Positions 1 through 8,861 of a stretch of 64,000 nucleotides of DNA are shown one piece after another. The notes beneath the pieces are model-generated. The model made no database searches. It was not told the origin of the DNA and saw nothing but the letters and a program-made list of their open reading frames with translations. Location: assembly GCA_934486825.1 (NCBI GenBank), contig CAKSQF010000001.1, forward strand, positions 62,001 to 126,000, in the 5' to 3' direction. The translations under genes were made by a program, and so were the position numbers. The DNA is from an uncultured Eubacteriales bacterium. GTDB taxonomy: Bacteria > Bacillota > Clostridia > Oscillospirales > CAG-272. The first letter of the stretch is position 1. Each line of letters begins with the position of its first letter.

Positions 1-899
1 ACCGTGATCTGCCTATCCGTTATAATGAAACATCGACGCTTTTCCGTAACGAGGATTCGGGTGAGATGCACGGACTTATCCGCGTGCGCCAGTTTACGAT
101 CTCGGAGGGACATCTGATGTGTCGTCCCGATCAGCTTGAGGATGAGTTCAAAAAATGTCTTGAGCTTTCTGTGTTTATGCTAAAAACTCTCGGACTTTAT
201 GATGACGTAAGCTATCGCTTCTCTCAGTGGGATCCGAATGACACTCAAAAGTATATAGGAACCGCAGAGGATTGGGATGAAGCACAGGGTGTAATGAAAA
301 AAATACTTGATCACCTTCAGATCCCGTATAAGATCGGCATAGGTGAGGCGGCGTTCTACGGACCGAAGCTCGATATTCAGATAAAGAACGTGTTCGGTAA
401 AGAGGATACGCTGATTACAATTCAGATCGACCAGTTCCTTGCCGAGAAATTCGGTATGGTATATAACGATCGCGATGACGTAAAGAGAAATCCGTATATT
501 ATCCACCGCACGTCGATCGGATGCTATGAGCGTACACTTGCACTTCTTATTGAAAAGTATGCGGGTGCGTTCCCGCTCTGGCTTTCGCCTACTCAGGTCA
601 AAGTGCTTCCGATCGGTACCGAACAGCATGATTTCGCCGAAGGTGTAATGCGCAGACTTATCGATGCGGGTATCGTGCGTACCGAAATCGATGAACGGAA
701 TGAAAAGATCGGCTATAAGATCAGAGAGGCGCAGCTTGAAAAGATACCGTATATGCTTGTAATCGGTGCAAATGAAGCAGAGTCCGGGTCGGTTATGGTC
801 AGAAACCGCAAGGGCGAGTCTACCCCCATGTCGGTTGATGAGTTTATCGCAAGAGCAGTCGAAGAGCAGAAGAGCAGATCGCTTGAGCTGACAATGTAA
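1..899 (+). CDS. thrS: threonyl-tRNA synthetase, C-terminal part (5' end outside window)
   Basis: This is the 3' part of a class II aminoacyl-tRNA synthetase that charges tRNA-Thr in the cytoplasm. The reading frame is open from base 3, so the true start lies upstream. The visible protein begins inside the catalytic core with RDLPIRYNETSTLFRNE, continues with the class II motif 2 region (MHGLIRVRQFT) and motif 3 region (HRTSIGCYERTLALLIE), and ends in the anticodon-binding domain (LPIGTEQHDFAEGVMRRL onward). These motifs are diagnostic of ThrRS. The next gene follows after 12 nt, so the two may be cotranscribed. Any T-box leader would lie outside the window. The ATG at 66 is internal and not a plausible start. 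Confidence 0.97.
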   Translation, partial: RDLPIRYNETSTLFRNEDSGEMHGLIRVRQFTISEGHLMCRPDQLEDEFKKCLELSVFMLKTLGLYDDVSYRFSQWDPNDTQKYIGTAEDWDEAQGVMKKILDHLQIPYKIGIGEAAFYGPKLDIQIKNVFGKEDTLITIQIDQFLAEKFGMVYNDRDDVKRNPYIIHRTSIGCYERTLALLIEKYAGAFPLWLSPTQVKVLPIGTEQHDFAEGVMRRLIDAGIVRTEIDERNEKIGYKIREAQLEKIPYMLVIGANEAESGSVMVRNRKGESTPMSVDEFIARAVEEQKSRSLELTM

Positions 900-911
900 T
901 GCTTTGCGGAT

Positions 912-1784
912 ATGAGATATACAATAAAGAACAGACTGCTGACCGTAACGGTTGACAGTATCGGTGCTGAGCTCGTATCCGTAAAGAAGAGGGAAGAGGA
1001 ATATATCCGGCAGTGCAGGGATACGGAGCTTTGGTCGTCGCATGCTCCGATCCTTTTCCCGGTCTGCGGCAGGCTGAGCGGCGGCGGATATCTGTATGAC
1101 GGCATAAAATACAATATGCCGCTTCACGGATTTGCAAAGGATTTTGATTTTGAAGTCCGCTTTTGCGGCAACGACCGTATTCTTCTGTCCCTGTCAGCGG
1201 ACGAAAAATCAAAGGAATTTTTTCCTTTCGAATTCGAATTTATCGTTGAGTACAGGCTGTCGGCAGATACCGTTGATGTAAAAACGGTTGTAAAAAACAG
1301 AGGCGATAAAGTAATGCCGGCGACAGTGGGATTTCATCCGGGATTTGCGGTTGCACGTGATGCGGACTTGCTGTCCGATTGTCGTATTGATTTTGTTGAA
1401 GTTTGCAGTCCGGATAAGCTTTTGCTGTCGGCTGACGGCTTCAATACCGGAAGAAAATGTGCTTTTCCGCTTGAAGACGGACACCTGCTGAATGTTTCGG
1501 ACAGTCTGATCGGTGATTGCGGACTCTTTCTCTCAAATACTTCGGGACGTGTGCTGCTTGAGTCGCCGGTCGGGGGAAAGCGGGTTGAGATTGACTGTCA
1601 CGGAATCCCTTACGTCGGTATATGGAGGGAAAACAGTAAGAATGCAGGTTATATCTGCATCGAACCGTGGTGCGGACTTCCGTCATTCGAAGGTGACCTG
1701 TCTGACATTGAAACAAAAAATGATATGTTCCGTATTCAACCGATGAACGAAAAGAAGATCGGTATACGGATGAAATTTTTCTGA
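912..1784 (+). CDS. aldose 1-epimerase family protein (LacX-like)
   Basis: This 290-residue protein resembles the galactose mutarotase superfamily, particularly the LacX-like branch, which interconverts anomers of sugars or acts on phosphosugars. The N-terminus shows beta-strand-rich sequence with GAELVSVKK, followed by WSSHAPILFPVCGRL and MPLHGFAKDFDFE, the His-containing segment typical of the family. A second conserved stretch is VGFHPGF near residue 140, and a late EPWCGLPSFEG holds a probable catalytic Glu. The exact substrate cannot be read from sequence. It follows thrS by 12 nt and ends in a strong bidirectional terminator shared with clpX. Confidence 0.85.
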   Translation: MRYTIKNRLLTVTVDSIGAELVSVKKREEEYIRQCRDTELWSSHAPILFPVCGRLSGGGYLYDGIKYNMPLHGFAKDFDFEVRFCGNDRILLSLSADEKSKEFFPFEFEFIVEYRLSADTVDVKTVVKNRGDKVMPATVGFHPGFAVARDADLLSDCRIDFVEVCSPDKLLLSADGFNTGRKCAFPLEDGHLLNVSDSLIGDCGLFLSNTSGRVLLESPVGGKRVEIDCHGIPYVGIWRENSKNAGYICIEPWCGLPSFEGDLSDIETKNDMFRIQPMNEKKIGIRMKFF

Positions 1785-1791
1785 AACAGTA

Positions 1792-1828
1792 AAAACACGG
1801 TCTGTCGAAAAACGGCAGACCGTGTTTT
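1792..1828. terminator. bidirectional intrinsic terminator between aldose epimerase gene and clpX
   Basis: A perfect 13-bp inverted repeat (AAAACACGGTCTG at 1792-1804, CAGACCGTGTTTT at 1816-1828) has an 11-nt loop and A/T tracts on both sides. It sits between convergent stop codons and should work on both strands. Confidence 0.9.
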
Positions 1829-1836
1829 ATGTTTTG

Positions 1837-3189
1837 TTATGATGCGCTCTCGGTACTTGCTTCAAGTACTTCCTTCGGCAGGGGTTTCGTAATTATTTTC
1901 GGCTGTCCTTTTTTGTTTACCGAATCGGCTGTGATTATTACCTTGGCTACATCATCCCTTGACGGAATGTCGTACATTATGTCAAGCATTATCTCTTCCA
2001 TAATGGCGCGCAGACCGCGGGCGCCCGTTTTGCGCTCGATCGCAAGAGACGCTATCGCCTTTATCGCATCCGGCTCAAATTCAAGCTCAACATTGTCCAT
2101 TCCGATAAGAGCTTTGTATTGCTTTATAAGCGCATTCTTAGGTTCGACAAGTATGCGGGTGAGCGCATTTTCATCAAGTGCATCAAGCGATACTATGACC
2201 GGAAGTCTGCCGACAAGCTCGGGTATCAGCCCGAATTTTACAATGTCGTGAGGTACTACGCTCGCAAGATAGTTTTTCTGCTCAAGCTCTTCCTTTGAGG
2301 CAACATCTCCTCCGAAGCCTATTCCCGATTTTACCGATATTCTGTTTTTGATTATTTCGTCCAGTCCTTCAAACGCACCGCCGCAGATAAACAGGATGTT
2401 TTCGGTGTTTATGTGAATGAAGTCCTGATTCGGATGTTTTCTGCCACCCTGAGGAGGAACATTTGCGACAGTGCCTTCAAGTATTTTAAGAAGAGCCTGC
2501 TGTACGCCTTCACCCGAAACATCACGCGTTATCGAGCGATTCTCGCTTTTTCTGGCTATTTTGTCAATCTCATCGATATAAATAATGCCTTTTTCCGCAA
2601 GCTCAATGTCAAAATCGGCTGCCTGAATCAGTCGGAGCAGAATGTTTTCGACATCCTCACCGACATATCCCGCCTCGGTCAGAGTTGTTGCATCGGCAAT
2701 TGCAAAGGGTACCTGCAAGGCTTTTGCGAGATTCTGTGCGAGATATGTTTTTCCGACACCGGTCGGACCGAGCAGGAGTACGTTGGATTTTGATATCTCC
2801 ACCTGCTGATCGTCGCCATTGCCGACGGCTTCTTTTTTCTTTCCTTTTCTTGTCTTTTTCAGTTGCGACTTTGATAGGATCCGCTTGTAGTGATTGTATA
2901 CCGCAACGCAGAGAGCTTTCTTCGCCGCATCCTGCCCGATGACATATTCGTCAAGCCGATTCTTCAGATCGATCGGTTTCGGGAGCTTGTTCAGTGACAG
3001 ACCGTCTCCTGAGTTGTTGTTTATGCGCTCCTGCTCATCTATCAGTTCCGAGCAGACATCAACGCATGCGTCGCAAATAAAAACCCCGGTGGGAGAGGGA
3101 ATCAGGTACTCAACCTGATCCTCGGTCCTTCCGCAAAAGGAGCATCTGTTCTGTTTGTATTTGGTTCTGTCGTTTGTTTCGTTAGCCAT
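1837..3189 (-). CDS. clpX: ClpX, ATP-dependent unfoldase of the ClpXP protease
   Basis: The hexameric AAA+ unfoldase recognises tagged proteins, unfolds them and feeds them into ClpP. At 450 residues it is slightly longer than usual. The N-terminal zinc-binding domain has CSFCGRTEDQ and CDACVDVCSEL. Walker A GPTGVGKT lies near residue 140, with Walker B (IIYIDEIDKIA) and sensor/arginine-finger regions following. An inserted basic stretch near residue 115 (KKTRKGKKKEAVGNGDDQQ) lies just before Walker A and accounts for the extra length. The gene follows clpP and tig on the same strand, the standard Firmicute order, with 35 nt between clpP and clpX. Confidence 0.98.
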   Translation of the reverse strand: MANETNDRTKYKQNRCSFCGRTEDQVEYLIPSPTGVFICDACVDVCSELIDEQERINNNSGDGLSLNKLPKPIDLKNRLDEYVIGQDAAKKALCVAVYNHYKRILSKSQLKKTRKGKKKEAVGNGDDQQVEISKSNVLLLGPTGVGKTYLAQNLAKALQVPFAIADATTLTEAGYVGEDVENILLRLIQAADFDIELAEKGIIYIDEIDKIARKSENRSITRDVSGEGVQQALLKILEGTVANVPPQGGRKHPNQDFIHINTENILFICGGAFEGLDEIIKNRISVKSGIGFGGDVASKEELEQKNYLASVVPHDIVKFGLIPELVGRLPVIVSLDALDENALTRILVEPKNALIKQYKALIGMDNVELEFEPDAIKAIASLAIERKTGARGLRAIMEEIMLDIMYDIPSRDDVAKVIITADSVNKKGQPKIITKPLPKEVLEASTESAS

Positions 3190-3224
3190 TGTTACCTCGT
3201 CAGTTGAACGGTTTTTTTGAGTTT

Positions 3225-3812
3225 TCAGATGCGTTTTTCGATCACTCTGTCAATAAGACCGTATTCGGCTGCCTCTGCCGCCGTCATGAAATTGTCGCGC
3301 TCTGTGTCGGCGGCAATAACATCAATGCTTCTGCCTGTGTTTGCGGCAAGAATCCGGTTGAGATTGTTTTTCGTGCGGATAAGCTGCTCGGCATGGATTT
3401 TTATGTCTGTTGCCTGACCCTGCATGCCTCCGACCAGAGGCTGGTGAATCATAATTTCGCTGTTCGGAAGCGCGAGGCGTTTTCCTTTTGCTCCGCTTGA
3501 CAGAAGAAAAGCTCCCATGCTCGCCGCAAGTCCTATGCATATGGTTGAAACATCGCATTTTATGAAATTCATTGTATCATAAATAGCAAATCCTGCGCTG
3601 ACCGAGCCTCCGGGACTGTTTATATAAAGCGAAATGTCCTTGTCGGGGTCTTGCGCTTCAAGGAAAAGCAGCTGTGCAACGACGATCGATGCGGTAACAT
3701 CGTTCACTTCGTCCGAGAGGAATATGATCCTGTCGTTAAGAAGTCTTGAGTATATGTCGTATGCACGCTCGCCGCCCGCTGTTTTTTCAATTACCGTTGG
3801 TACAAGTGCCAT
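3225..3812 (-). CDS. clpP: ClpP, serine peptidase subunit of Clp proteases
   Basis: This forms the tetradecameric peptidase chamber that degrades substrates delivered by ClpX and similar ATPases. The length of 195 residues is normal. The catalytic triad is visible as Ser98 in GLAASMGAFLLSSG, His123 in SEIMIHQPLVGG and Asp173 in TERDNFM. The oxyanion-hole region INSPGGSVSAG is intact. A purine-rich ribosome binding site precedes the ATG at 3812. It lies between tig and clpX in one leftward cluster. No missing residues were noticed. Confidence 0.98.
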   Translation of the reverse strand: MALVPTVIEKTAGGERAYDIYSRLLNDRIIFLSDEVNDVTASIVVAQLLFLEAQDPDKDISLYINSPGGSVSAGFAIYDTMNFIKCDVSTICIGLAASMGAFLLSSGAKGKRLALPNSEIMIHQPLVGGMQGQATDIKIHAEQLIRTKNNLNRILAANTGRSIDVIAADTERDNFMTAAEAAEYGLIDRVIEKRI

Positions 3813-3960
3813 TTGATTGCCTCCTTTGTTTATCGGCTGTTTTTTGTGAATTTCTGTATTATAAGCAATAAGGGTACCGAAAATGCGAAAACATAAAACA
3901 GTTTACACATCCGAAGCACCCTTGCTGTTTTTTATTCCGGCACCCGGAAGGGTGCGCTTT

Positions 3961-5250
3961 TTATTCCTCTGCTTTTACGACTGCGGCATCCTTGCAGAGC
4001 TTCAGAGCCTTGTCGGCGGCAAGATCGGCTTTGATATCCTCGGGATCGACAAGCGATCTGACCTTCTCAAGCTCTACCGAGTATGTGTCGGAGAGACGTT
4101 TGAGTTCGGTCTCAACCTCTTCCTCGCTGACTTCGATTTTTTCAAGTTCCGCAATCTTTTCAAGCGCAAGACGGAGCTTTACCTGTCTTTCTGCCTGCGG
4201 ACGCATTCTTTCGCGCAGCTGGTCAAGGGTGATGCCCATGTACTTGATGTAATCGGAAAGCTTGAGTCCCTGCATCTGGAGACGGCTGTCAAAGTCGCGG
4301 AGCTGATTTTCGGTCTCGGAGACAAACATCGGCTCCGGAATATCGGCAACAAGCTTTTCAACAAGCGCAGCCACAACCTGATCGGTAACGGCGGAATCCG
4401 CTCTGTCGGCAGCTGCTTTTTCAAGTTTAGCCTTTACATCGGCTTCATATTCAGCAACAGTGTTGAATTCCGAAACGTCTTTTACGAATTCGTCATCAAA
4501 TTCGGGAAGAACCGTCTCCTTGATCGCGTTGATCTTGGTTTTGAAGACAACGGGAGCGCCTGCGAGCTCTTTTGCGTGGTAATCCTCGGGGAAGCTGACA
4601 TTTACGTCAAATTCCTCACCGACATTGTGACCGACGATCGCTTCTTCAAATCCTGGGATAAAGGTTCCGGAGCCGAGCTTCAGATCAAAATCTTCGCCCT
4701 TACCTCCTTCAAAAGGAGTGCCGTCCTTAAAACCTTCGTAGTTGATGTTTGCGGTGTCGCCTTCCTTGGCGGGACGACCTTCAACATCGGTTGTTCTTGA
4801 ATTTCTCTCGCGGACGCGGTCTATTTCGGCTTTAACGGCTTCATCGGTGACAGCGTCCTCATGACGGGTCACCTCAATGCCTTTGTAACCTTCGATCGAA
4901 ATCTCGGGCTTTGTATATACCTTTGCGGTGAAGAGAACGCCCTCTTCCTCGGAAGCCGACTTGACGTCATATTCGGGAGCGGAAACCGCCTTTATGCCGG
5001 ACTCCTTGAGAGCGGCTTCATATGTCGGCGGAACCAGCTCTTCAAGAGCATCTTCAAAGAAAAATCCCTTGCCGTACATTTTTTCGATAAGGTTGCGGGG
5101 CGCGTGACCCTTGCGGAAGCCGGGAAGCTGTATTGCACCTTTTCTCTTGTTGTAGGATTTGGTTACAGCAGCCGAGAAGGATGCGGCATCAATTTCACAT
5201 TCGAGAACCGCAATGTTCTTTTCGTCTCTGTTTACATTTTTCAGACTCAT
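3961..5250 (-). CDS. tig: trigger factor, ribosome-associated chaperone
   Basis: Trigger factor binds near the ribosomal exit tunnel and folds nascent chains; its middle domain is an FKBP-like prolyl isomerase. The 429-residue product shows the N-terminal ribosome-binding signature GFRKGHAPRNLIEKMYG (residues about 44-60), the FKBP core (EGDTANINYEGFKDGTPFEGG, with FIPGFEEAIVGHNVGE) and a long helical C-terminal arm. It heads the tig-clpP-clpX cluster. A near-consensus promoter lies directly upstream. The 148-bp gap to clpP contains small inverted repeats (GCACCC-GGAA-GGGTGC at 3940-3955), but no clear leftward terminator, so partial read-through into clpP is possible. Confidence 0.97.
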   Translation of the reverse strand: MSLKNVNRDEKNIAVLECEIDAASFSAAVTKSYNKRKGAIQLPGFRKGHAPRNLIEKMYGKGFFFEDALEELVPPTYEAALKESGIKAVSAPEYDVKSASEEEGVLFTAKVYTKPEISIEGYKGIEVTRHEDAVTDEAVKAEIDRVRERNSRTTDVEGRPAKEGDTANINYEGFKDGTPFEGGKGEDFDLKLGSGTFIPGFEEAIVGHNVGEEFDVNVSFPEDYHAKELAGAPVVFKTKINAIKETVLPEFDDEFVKDVSEFNTVAEYEADVKAKLEKAAADRADSAVTDQVVAALVEKLVADIPEPMFVSETENQLRDFDSRLQMQGLKLSDYIKYMGITLDQLRERMRPQAERQVKLRLALEKIAELEKIEVSEEEVETELKRLSDTYSVELEKVRSLVDPEDIKADLAADKALKLCKDAAVVKAEE

Positions 5251-5295
5251 TTTATTATCCTCCGTTTTTAGTCATACCATTTCACATACTCTGCT

Positions 5296-5324
5296 ATTGT
5301 AAAACAAAAGAGAGCTTTTGTCAA
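5296..5324 (-). promoter_or_regulatory. sigma-A type promoter for tig
   Basis: On the minus strand, TTGACA (5324-5319) and TACAAT (5301-5296) are separated by 17 bp, about 45 nt upstream of the tig ATG. Confidence 0.8.
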
Positions 5325-5385
5325 GACTTTAAAAGAAAAAAGTAAAGATTTTGCCGCCTGTCCGAACCCAAATGACACAAAAAAG

Positions 5386-6090
5386 TCACGAACCGACTAT
5401 TCTGTACGGTCTGAAGTTCAGAAAATCGGACGAACACAACGTAAATTCTATTCCCTCGGCAACCGTTGTTGCGGGAATTTTGTAAAGACCGTGAATGTGT
5501 CCGAAGAAGCATCTGCGGATGTTGTACTCATGCAAAATGTCAATAAGCTCCCGGCAAACGTAATCGCCGAACAGAGGCGGAAAATGAAATATCACAATCC
5601 GCTCTCCCCGCATGCCGACCGATGCGTCAAGCGACATACGCAGCCTAAGCGCCTCCCTTGCAACGATCTTTTCGTAATCCGCGTTTTCGGGAGCGTTTGT
5701 GCTGTCGCTGTACCACCCGCGGGTGCCGCAGATTACAAATCCGTCGCGCTCTATTGCATTGTTCTGCAAAAAATCAATGTTCGTTATGTTGTTCGCCGAT
5801 AAAAAAGCGCGGTTTTTGGAAAGAGTGTTCCACCAGTAATCATGATTGCCGCGCAGGAATATCTTCCTGCCGGGCAGTGACGCGATCAGCCGCAGATCGT
5901 CTGCGGCTTCGTCGAGTGAAATGCCCCACGATATGTCGCCGCCGATTATGACTGTGTCATTATCGGTGACAGAGTCATTCCAGTTTGATACGATCTTGCA
6001 GTCGTGATCCTTCCAGCGCGAACCGAAGATGCCCATCGGTTTGCCGACTCCGGTGGACAGGTGAGTGTCCGAGAGAATATAAAGTGCCAT
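5386..6090 (-). CDS. calcineurin-like metallophosphoesterase
   Basis: This is a 234-residue cytosolic phosphoesterase of the calcineurin-like fold with a two-metal active site. All signature blocks are present in order: SDTHLS near residue 7, GGDISWG near 51, GNHDYWW near 81 and GHIHG near the C-terminus. The SDTHLSTGVGKPM start is typical of a Firmicute family often annotated as a predicted phosphohydrolase; the substrate is unknown. The gene points left toward tig and is divergent from the small DUF1540 gene. A perfect hairpin occupies the divergent intergenic gap. Confidence 0.88.
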   Translation of the reverse strand: MALYILSDTHLSTGVGKPMGIFGSRWKDHDCKIVSNWNDSVTDNDTVIIGGDISWGISLDEAADDLRLIASLPGRKIFLRGNHDYWWNTLSKNRAFLSANNITNIDFLQNNAIERDGFVICGTRGWYSDSTNAPENADYEKIVAREALRLRMSLDASVGMRGERIVIFHFPPLFGDYVCRELIDILHEYNIRRCFFGHIHGLYKIPATTVAEGIEFTLCSSDFLNFRPYRIVGS

Positions 6091-6113
6091 TTATTGCCTT
6101 TCTTTCAGTGTTC

Positions 6114-6131
6114 TGTCCGAATAATCGGACA
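6114..6131. promoter_or_regulatory. perfect inverted repeat between divergent genes (possible operator)
   Basis: TGTCCGA at 6114-6120 and TCGGACA at 6125-6131 form a perfect 7-bp palindrome with a 4-nt ATAA centre. It lies between the phosphoesterase start and the DUF1540-type start. An operator or a small RNA hairpin is possible; no U-tract supports a terminator. Confidence 0.45.
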
Positions 6132-6167
6132 ATTTTGAGCAATACTTTTTCAGAGAGGTGATTACTG

Positions 6168-6347
6168 ATGGAAACCGGAGAAAACGGTAAACAAACGAAG
6201 AACAAAAAGATTGTCTGTAATGTAAAGAATTGCAGCTTCCACAGGGGAGAATGTGACTGTACCGCCGATACGGTGGCAGTGGGTCCGACATTTGCAAACA
6301 GTTCGTCGGATACCGTCTGTGCGACTTTCAAACCAAAGAATCAATAA
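6168..6347 (+). CDS. small cysteine-rich DUF1540-type protein
   Basis: This 59-residue ORF has an ATG 7 nt after AGAGAGGTG, a good ribosome binding site. Cysteines at 17, 22, 29, 31 and 51 follow the spacing of the DUF1540 family, a small probable metal-binding domain widespread in Clostridia and linked in some species to sporulation or coat proteins. Key segments are VCNVKNCSFHRGECDC and SDTVCATFKP. The gene is divergent from the phosphoesterase, and its last 20 nt overlap the 3' end of thrC on the opposite strand. Function is unknown; the family assignment rests on the Cys pattern and the C-terminal VCATF motif. Confidence 0.78.
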   Translation: METGENGKQTKNKKIVCNVKNCSFHRGECDCTADTVAVGPTFANSSSDTVCATFKPKNQ

Positions 6348-7815
6348 AGCTGTTCACGGCAGACTTCATTTCGTCCGCTTTCACAAGACTGTGGAAGCGG
6401 ATGTCCTTTGAGATGACCGACCATAAAGGCGCAGGGATAGCTGTTTCGGTGTAATCGGAAAGACGCATGAACAGCTCGCTGTCTTCTCCGGTACTTTCAA
6501 GACCGAGCGCACGGCAGACCGCAGGCGCAAATTTGTAAGGAGACGCGGTCGATACGACAAGTATCGGTCTGTCCTTGTCGGTGCGCTCCTCCGCATACAT
6601 TTCGGCTGCCTTGAAGGCGACCGCCGTGTGAGTGTCCGAAAGGTAGGCATAGCGTTCGAAAACAGAGGCGATTTCGGCAAGACAATCAGCCTCGTCGCAC
6701 CATTTCCCGACAAAATCGGAGTTTATGGCTTCAAGGACGCTGCCGTCAACCGTGTATCTGCCGTTTGTGTTAAGCTCACGCATGTATTCCGAACAACGCT
6801 CGTGTCCTGCGGTAAGACAGATCAGCCGTTCAAGATTTGAAGAAATCAGTATGTCCATTGACGGAGATACGGTTGTATGAAACGGACGGTTCCTGTCGTA
6901 GGTTCCGGTTGTCAGAAAATCGGTGAGAACATTATTATCATTTGATGCACAGATCAGCTTCCCGATCGGGAGTCCCATCTTTTTTGCGATGTATGCGGCA
7001 AGGATATTGCCGAAGTTTCCCGTCGGAACGCAGATGTCAAGTCTGTCGCCGAAGCCGATACGTCCGTTTGCTACCATATCACAGTATGCCGATACGTAGT
7101 AAACGACCTGCGGGACAAGTCTGCCCCAGTTTATCGAGTTTGCGGATGACAGGAAAATTCCCTTTTCTTCAAGCTCGGAGCGGTATTCTGTGTCGGCAAA
7201 CAGCTTTTTTACACCGGTCTGCGCATCGTCAAAGTTTCCGTCTATCGCCGTGACGTTTACATTTGATCCTTCCTGCGTCTGCATCTGACGCTTCTGCGTC
7301 TCGGACACGCCGCGGTCGGGATAAAATACCGATATCGCGGTCTGCGGGACATCTCGGAAGCCTTCAAGTGCGGCTTTGCCGGTATCGCCGGAGGTTGCGA
7401 CGAGAATCAGAGCTTTTTTCTGCTCCCCCGTGATCGACAGTGCGCCGGAAAGCAGTCTCGGCATTATCTGAAGCGCCATGTCCTTGAATGCCGACGTGGG
7501 ACCGTGCCAAAGCTCAAGTACATACAGATGCTCGTCGAGCTTTTTGACAGGAGCGATCTCTCCGTCAAATTTGTCCGAATATGCGGCGCGCGCATCGCTT
7601 AAAAGCCTGTCATAGCCGTATTCGGGCAGATAAAGCGAAAGGATTGTTGCCGCACGTTCGGGATAGTCCGCACCGATCAGCTTTTCCCACATTTGTCCGG
7701 ATATTTCGGGGAAGACGGTGGGCATATAAAGCCCGCCGTCATCGCAAAGTCCCTTCTTTATTGCCTCGGCAGCCGATATTTCTTCCTTGTTTTCTCTTGT
7801 GCTTCTGTACTTCAT
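6328..7815 (-). CDS. thrC: threonine synthase
   Basis: This PLP enzyme converts O-phosphohomoserine to threonine in the cytoplasm. The chosen ATG at 7815 gives 495 residues beginning MKYRSTRENKEEISAAEAI, the usual N-terminus. It has an AGAGGAAA ribosome binding site and avoids the overlap with ansA that the longer frame from 7914 would create. The PLP-lysine region is GPTSAFKDMALQIM, and the phosphate-binding segments VATSGDTGKAALEGF and VPTGNFGNILAAY are intact. It is followed tail-to-tail by the DUF1540 gene with a 20-nt overlap. It lies 17 nt downstream of ansA in the leftward cluster starting at lepB. Confidence 0.96.
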   Translation of the reverse strand: MKYRSTRENKEEISAAEAIKKGLCDDGGLYMPTVFPEISGQMWEKLIGADYPERAATILSLYLPEYGYDRLLSDARAAYSDKFDGEIAPVKKLDEHLYVLELWHGPTSAFKDMALQIMPRLLSGALSITGEQKKALILVATSGDTGKAALEGFRDVPQTAISVFYPDRGVSETQKRQMQTQEGSNVNVTAIDGNFDDAQTGVKKLFADTEYRSELEEKGIFLSSANSINWGRLVPQVVYYVSAYCDMVANGRIGFGDRLDICVPTGNFGNILAAYIAKKMGLPIGKLICASNDNNVLTDFLTTGTYDRNRPFHTTVSPSMDILISSNLERLICLTAGHERCSEYMRELNTNGRYTVDGSVLEAINSDFVGKWCDEADCLAEIASVFERYAYLSDTHTAVAFKAAEMYAEERTDKDRPILVVSTASPYKFAPAVCRALGLESTGEDSELFMRLSDYTETAIPAPLWSVISKDIRFHSLVKADEMKSAVNSFIDSLV

Positions 7816-7832
7816 TTGATTTCCTCTGAATT

Positions 7833-8825
7833 TCAGTTTATTATGTCGTGAGATATGGGTGTGTAAAATAATTCCTTTATTTTTTTCGGGTCGCTTGTCT
7901 GCCCGAGAATCCACATAAGCTTTGTCGTGATCGCTTCAAGAGTCATGTCGTATGCTTCCATAAGATCGAGTGACTCTTTTGCCGACATGCCGACCTCGTA
8001 GATTTCCATGTCACTGCCCTCGTGCGATACCTGTGTCGTCATTACAACGGTGACGCCCGAGTCGATAAGCCGCTTCAGTGCGCCGATGAAATCCCCGTTT
8101 GCATAGCAGGGAATACCGCCGACGCCGAACGATTCGATGACAATTGCACGGTATCTGCCGGAAAGCCTGTCAAGAATCCACGGATCGGCACCCGGGATCA
8201 GCTTGTATACGAATATTTCCGGGTCAAGCTTTCCGTAAAAGACAGGTTGCCCGTCGGACCTTTCGCTTATATAGTTTATTATTTTCCTGTCGCGTATGTG
8301 TGCAAGCTCGGGGAAGTCAATGGATGAGAATGCGTTGAACGATTTCGATCTCGTTTTCTTCGCGCGGGTGCCGATTATCACCTTTCCGTCAAAAACAACA
8401 CTGACCCCGCCCGCATAATCGCTCGCCGCATACATGAACGCACCGATCAGATTGTTTCTTGCGTCGGTGTCACGCAGATAGATCGATTTCTGAGAGCCGG
8501 TGAGAACTATCGGCTTCGGACTGCTTTGTATCATGTATGACAGAGCGGCAGAGGTGTATGCCATGGTGTCGGTGCCGTGTGTAATTACAAACCCGTCGTA
8601 GAGGTCATAGTTTTCTTTTATAGCCGCCGCAATTCTGATCCAGTGCTCGTGCGTGATGTTCGTACTGTCTATGCAGAAAAGGGAAAGCGTGTCAATGTCG
8701 GCGATATCGGCGACCTCCGGCACAAAGCCGATTATTTCCTCCGAACTGATCGTCGGAACAAGTCCGTTTTCGGTTGATTTAGAAGCGATCGTTCCTCCGG
8801 TCGCTATAAGAAGGATTTTTTTCAT
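7833..8825 (-). CDS. ansA: L-asparaginase, type I-like
   Basis: It hydrolyses asparagine to aspartate and ammonia. The 330-residue protein has the first catalytic threonine in LLIATGGTIASK and the second in VITHGTDTMAYTSAAL (about residues 86-101). There is no signal peptide, which fits a cytosolic type I enzyme. The C-terminal domain contains the glycine-rich ESFGVGGIPCY region. It lies between yraN and thrC on the same strand, so Asp/Thr amino acid metabolism is adjacent. The symbol is given by family; ansA and ansB cannot be separated with certainty without a tree. Confidence 0.9.
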   Translation of the reverse strand: MKKILLIATGGTIASKSTENGLVPTISSEEIIGFVPEVADIADIDTLSLFCIDSTNITHEHWIRIAAAIKENYDLYDGFVITHGTDTMAYTSAALSYMIQSSPKPIVLTGSQKSIYLRDTDARNNLIGAFMYAASDYAGGVSVVFDGKVIIGTRAKKTRSKSFNAFSSIDFPELAHIRDRKIINYISERSDGQPVFYGKLDPEIFVYKLIPGADPWILDRLSGRYRAIVIESFGVGGIPCYANGDFIGALKRLIDSGVTVVMTTQVSHEGSDMEIYEVGMSAKESLDLMEAYDMTLEAITTKLMWILGQTSDPKKIKELFYTPISHDIIN

Positions 8826-8861
8826 TTGTTCGCAGTTCCTTTGCGTTTGCGCTTTTGAAGC

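Noticed and set aside
180..1127. Long antisense ORF opposite thrS and the aldose epimerase gene
   Set aside because: It is a codon-bias shadow of two clear genes and has no ribosome binding site or family signature.
3940..3955. GCACCC-GGAA-GGGTGC palindrome as the tig terminator
   Set aside because: T residues follow only on the plus strand, where no gene needs termination; the leftward strand lacks a U-tract.
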